In this document: piece after piece, positions 5,554 through 5,568 of the stretch | How the letters are laid out: every line of letters begins with the position of its first letter | Position numbering within the stretch: the first letter of the stretch is position 1 | Source of the DNA: Eubacterium sp. | GTDB taxonomy: Bacteria > Bacillota > Clostridia > Lachnospirales > CAG-274 | Direction of reading: 5' to 3' | NCBI GenBank assembly: GCA_020859645.1 | Contig: JAJBVU010000102.1 | Location: forward strand, 3,056-8,623 | DNA length: 5,568 bases | The notes under the pieces: generated by a model | What the model was told of the DNA's origin: nothing | Databases searched by the model: none | The model's input: only the letters and a program-made list of their open reading frames with translations | Made by a program: the position numbers and the translations under genes

Positions 5554-5568
5554 TTAATACAGTTACAT

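Overview
The window looks like chromosomal DNA from a low-GC, Gram-positive anaerobe of the class Clostridia. The case rests on strong GGAGG-type ribosome binding sites, A/T-rich intergenic DNA with SigA-like promoters, a lipoprotein that combines an S-layer-homology region with a SpoIID/LytB domain, and a two-hairpin repeat of a kind I associate with gut Clostridia. This is inference from gene content and style; there is no rRNA or other phylogenetic marker. I see no phage, IS, CRISPR, tRNA or toxin-antitoxin signal.

Layout. (1) 1-443, + strand: 3' part of a short flavodoxin missing only a few N-terminal residues. (2) 498-1004, +: a small protein with one N-terminal membrane anchor and an unrecognised exported domain. 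(3) 1005-1202: gap between convergent genes, ending in a strong hairpin terminator at 1154-1200. (4) 1203-1892, - strand: a metallo-beta-lactamase-fold hydrolase with an HxDxDH motif and a well-formed SigA-type promoter at 1943-1971. (5) 1893-2066: divergent intergenic region. (6) 2067-4256, +: a 729-residue lipoprotein with a degenerate SLH region, a beta-rich middle and a complete SpoIID/LytB peptidoglycan-lytic module. (7) 4257-4357: intergenic region with a near-consensus extended -10 promoter and an inverted repeat across its -35 box. (8) 4358-4903, +: a DJ-1/PfpI-family protein starting at GTG. (9) 4943-5461, +: a conserved clostridial protein of unknown function (probably DUF6648), likely cotranscribed with the DJ-1 gene. 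(10) 5462-5568: a two-hairpin intergenic repeat.

The genes do not form one obvious pathway. There are at least three transcription units besides the leading flavodoxin: the minus-strand hydrolase alone, the SpoIID-like lipoprotein alone, and the DJ-1/unknown pair. The most distinctive item is the lipid-anchored SLH-SpoIID protein, which places a probable glycan-strand-cleaving domain at the outer face of the membrane. I found no convincing wholly new system. The best leads are the operator-like inverted repeat at the DJ-1 promoter, the DJ-1/unknown gene pair and the downstream repeat.
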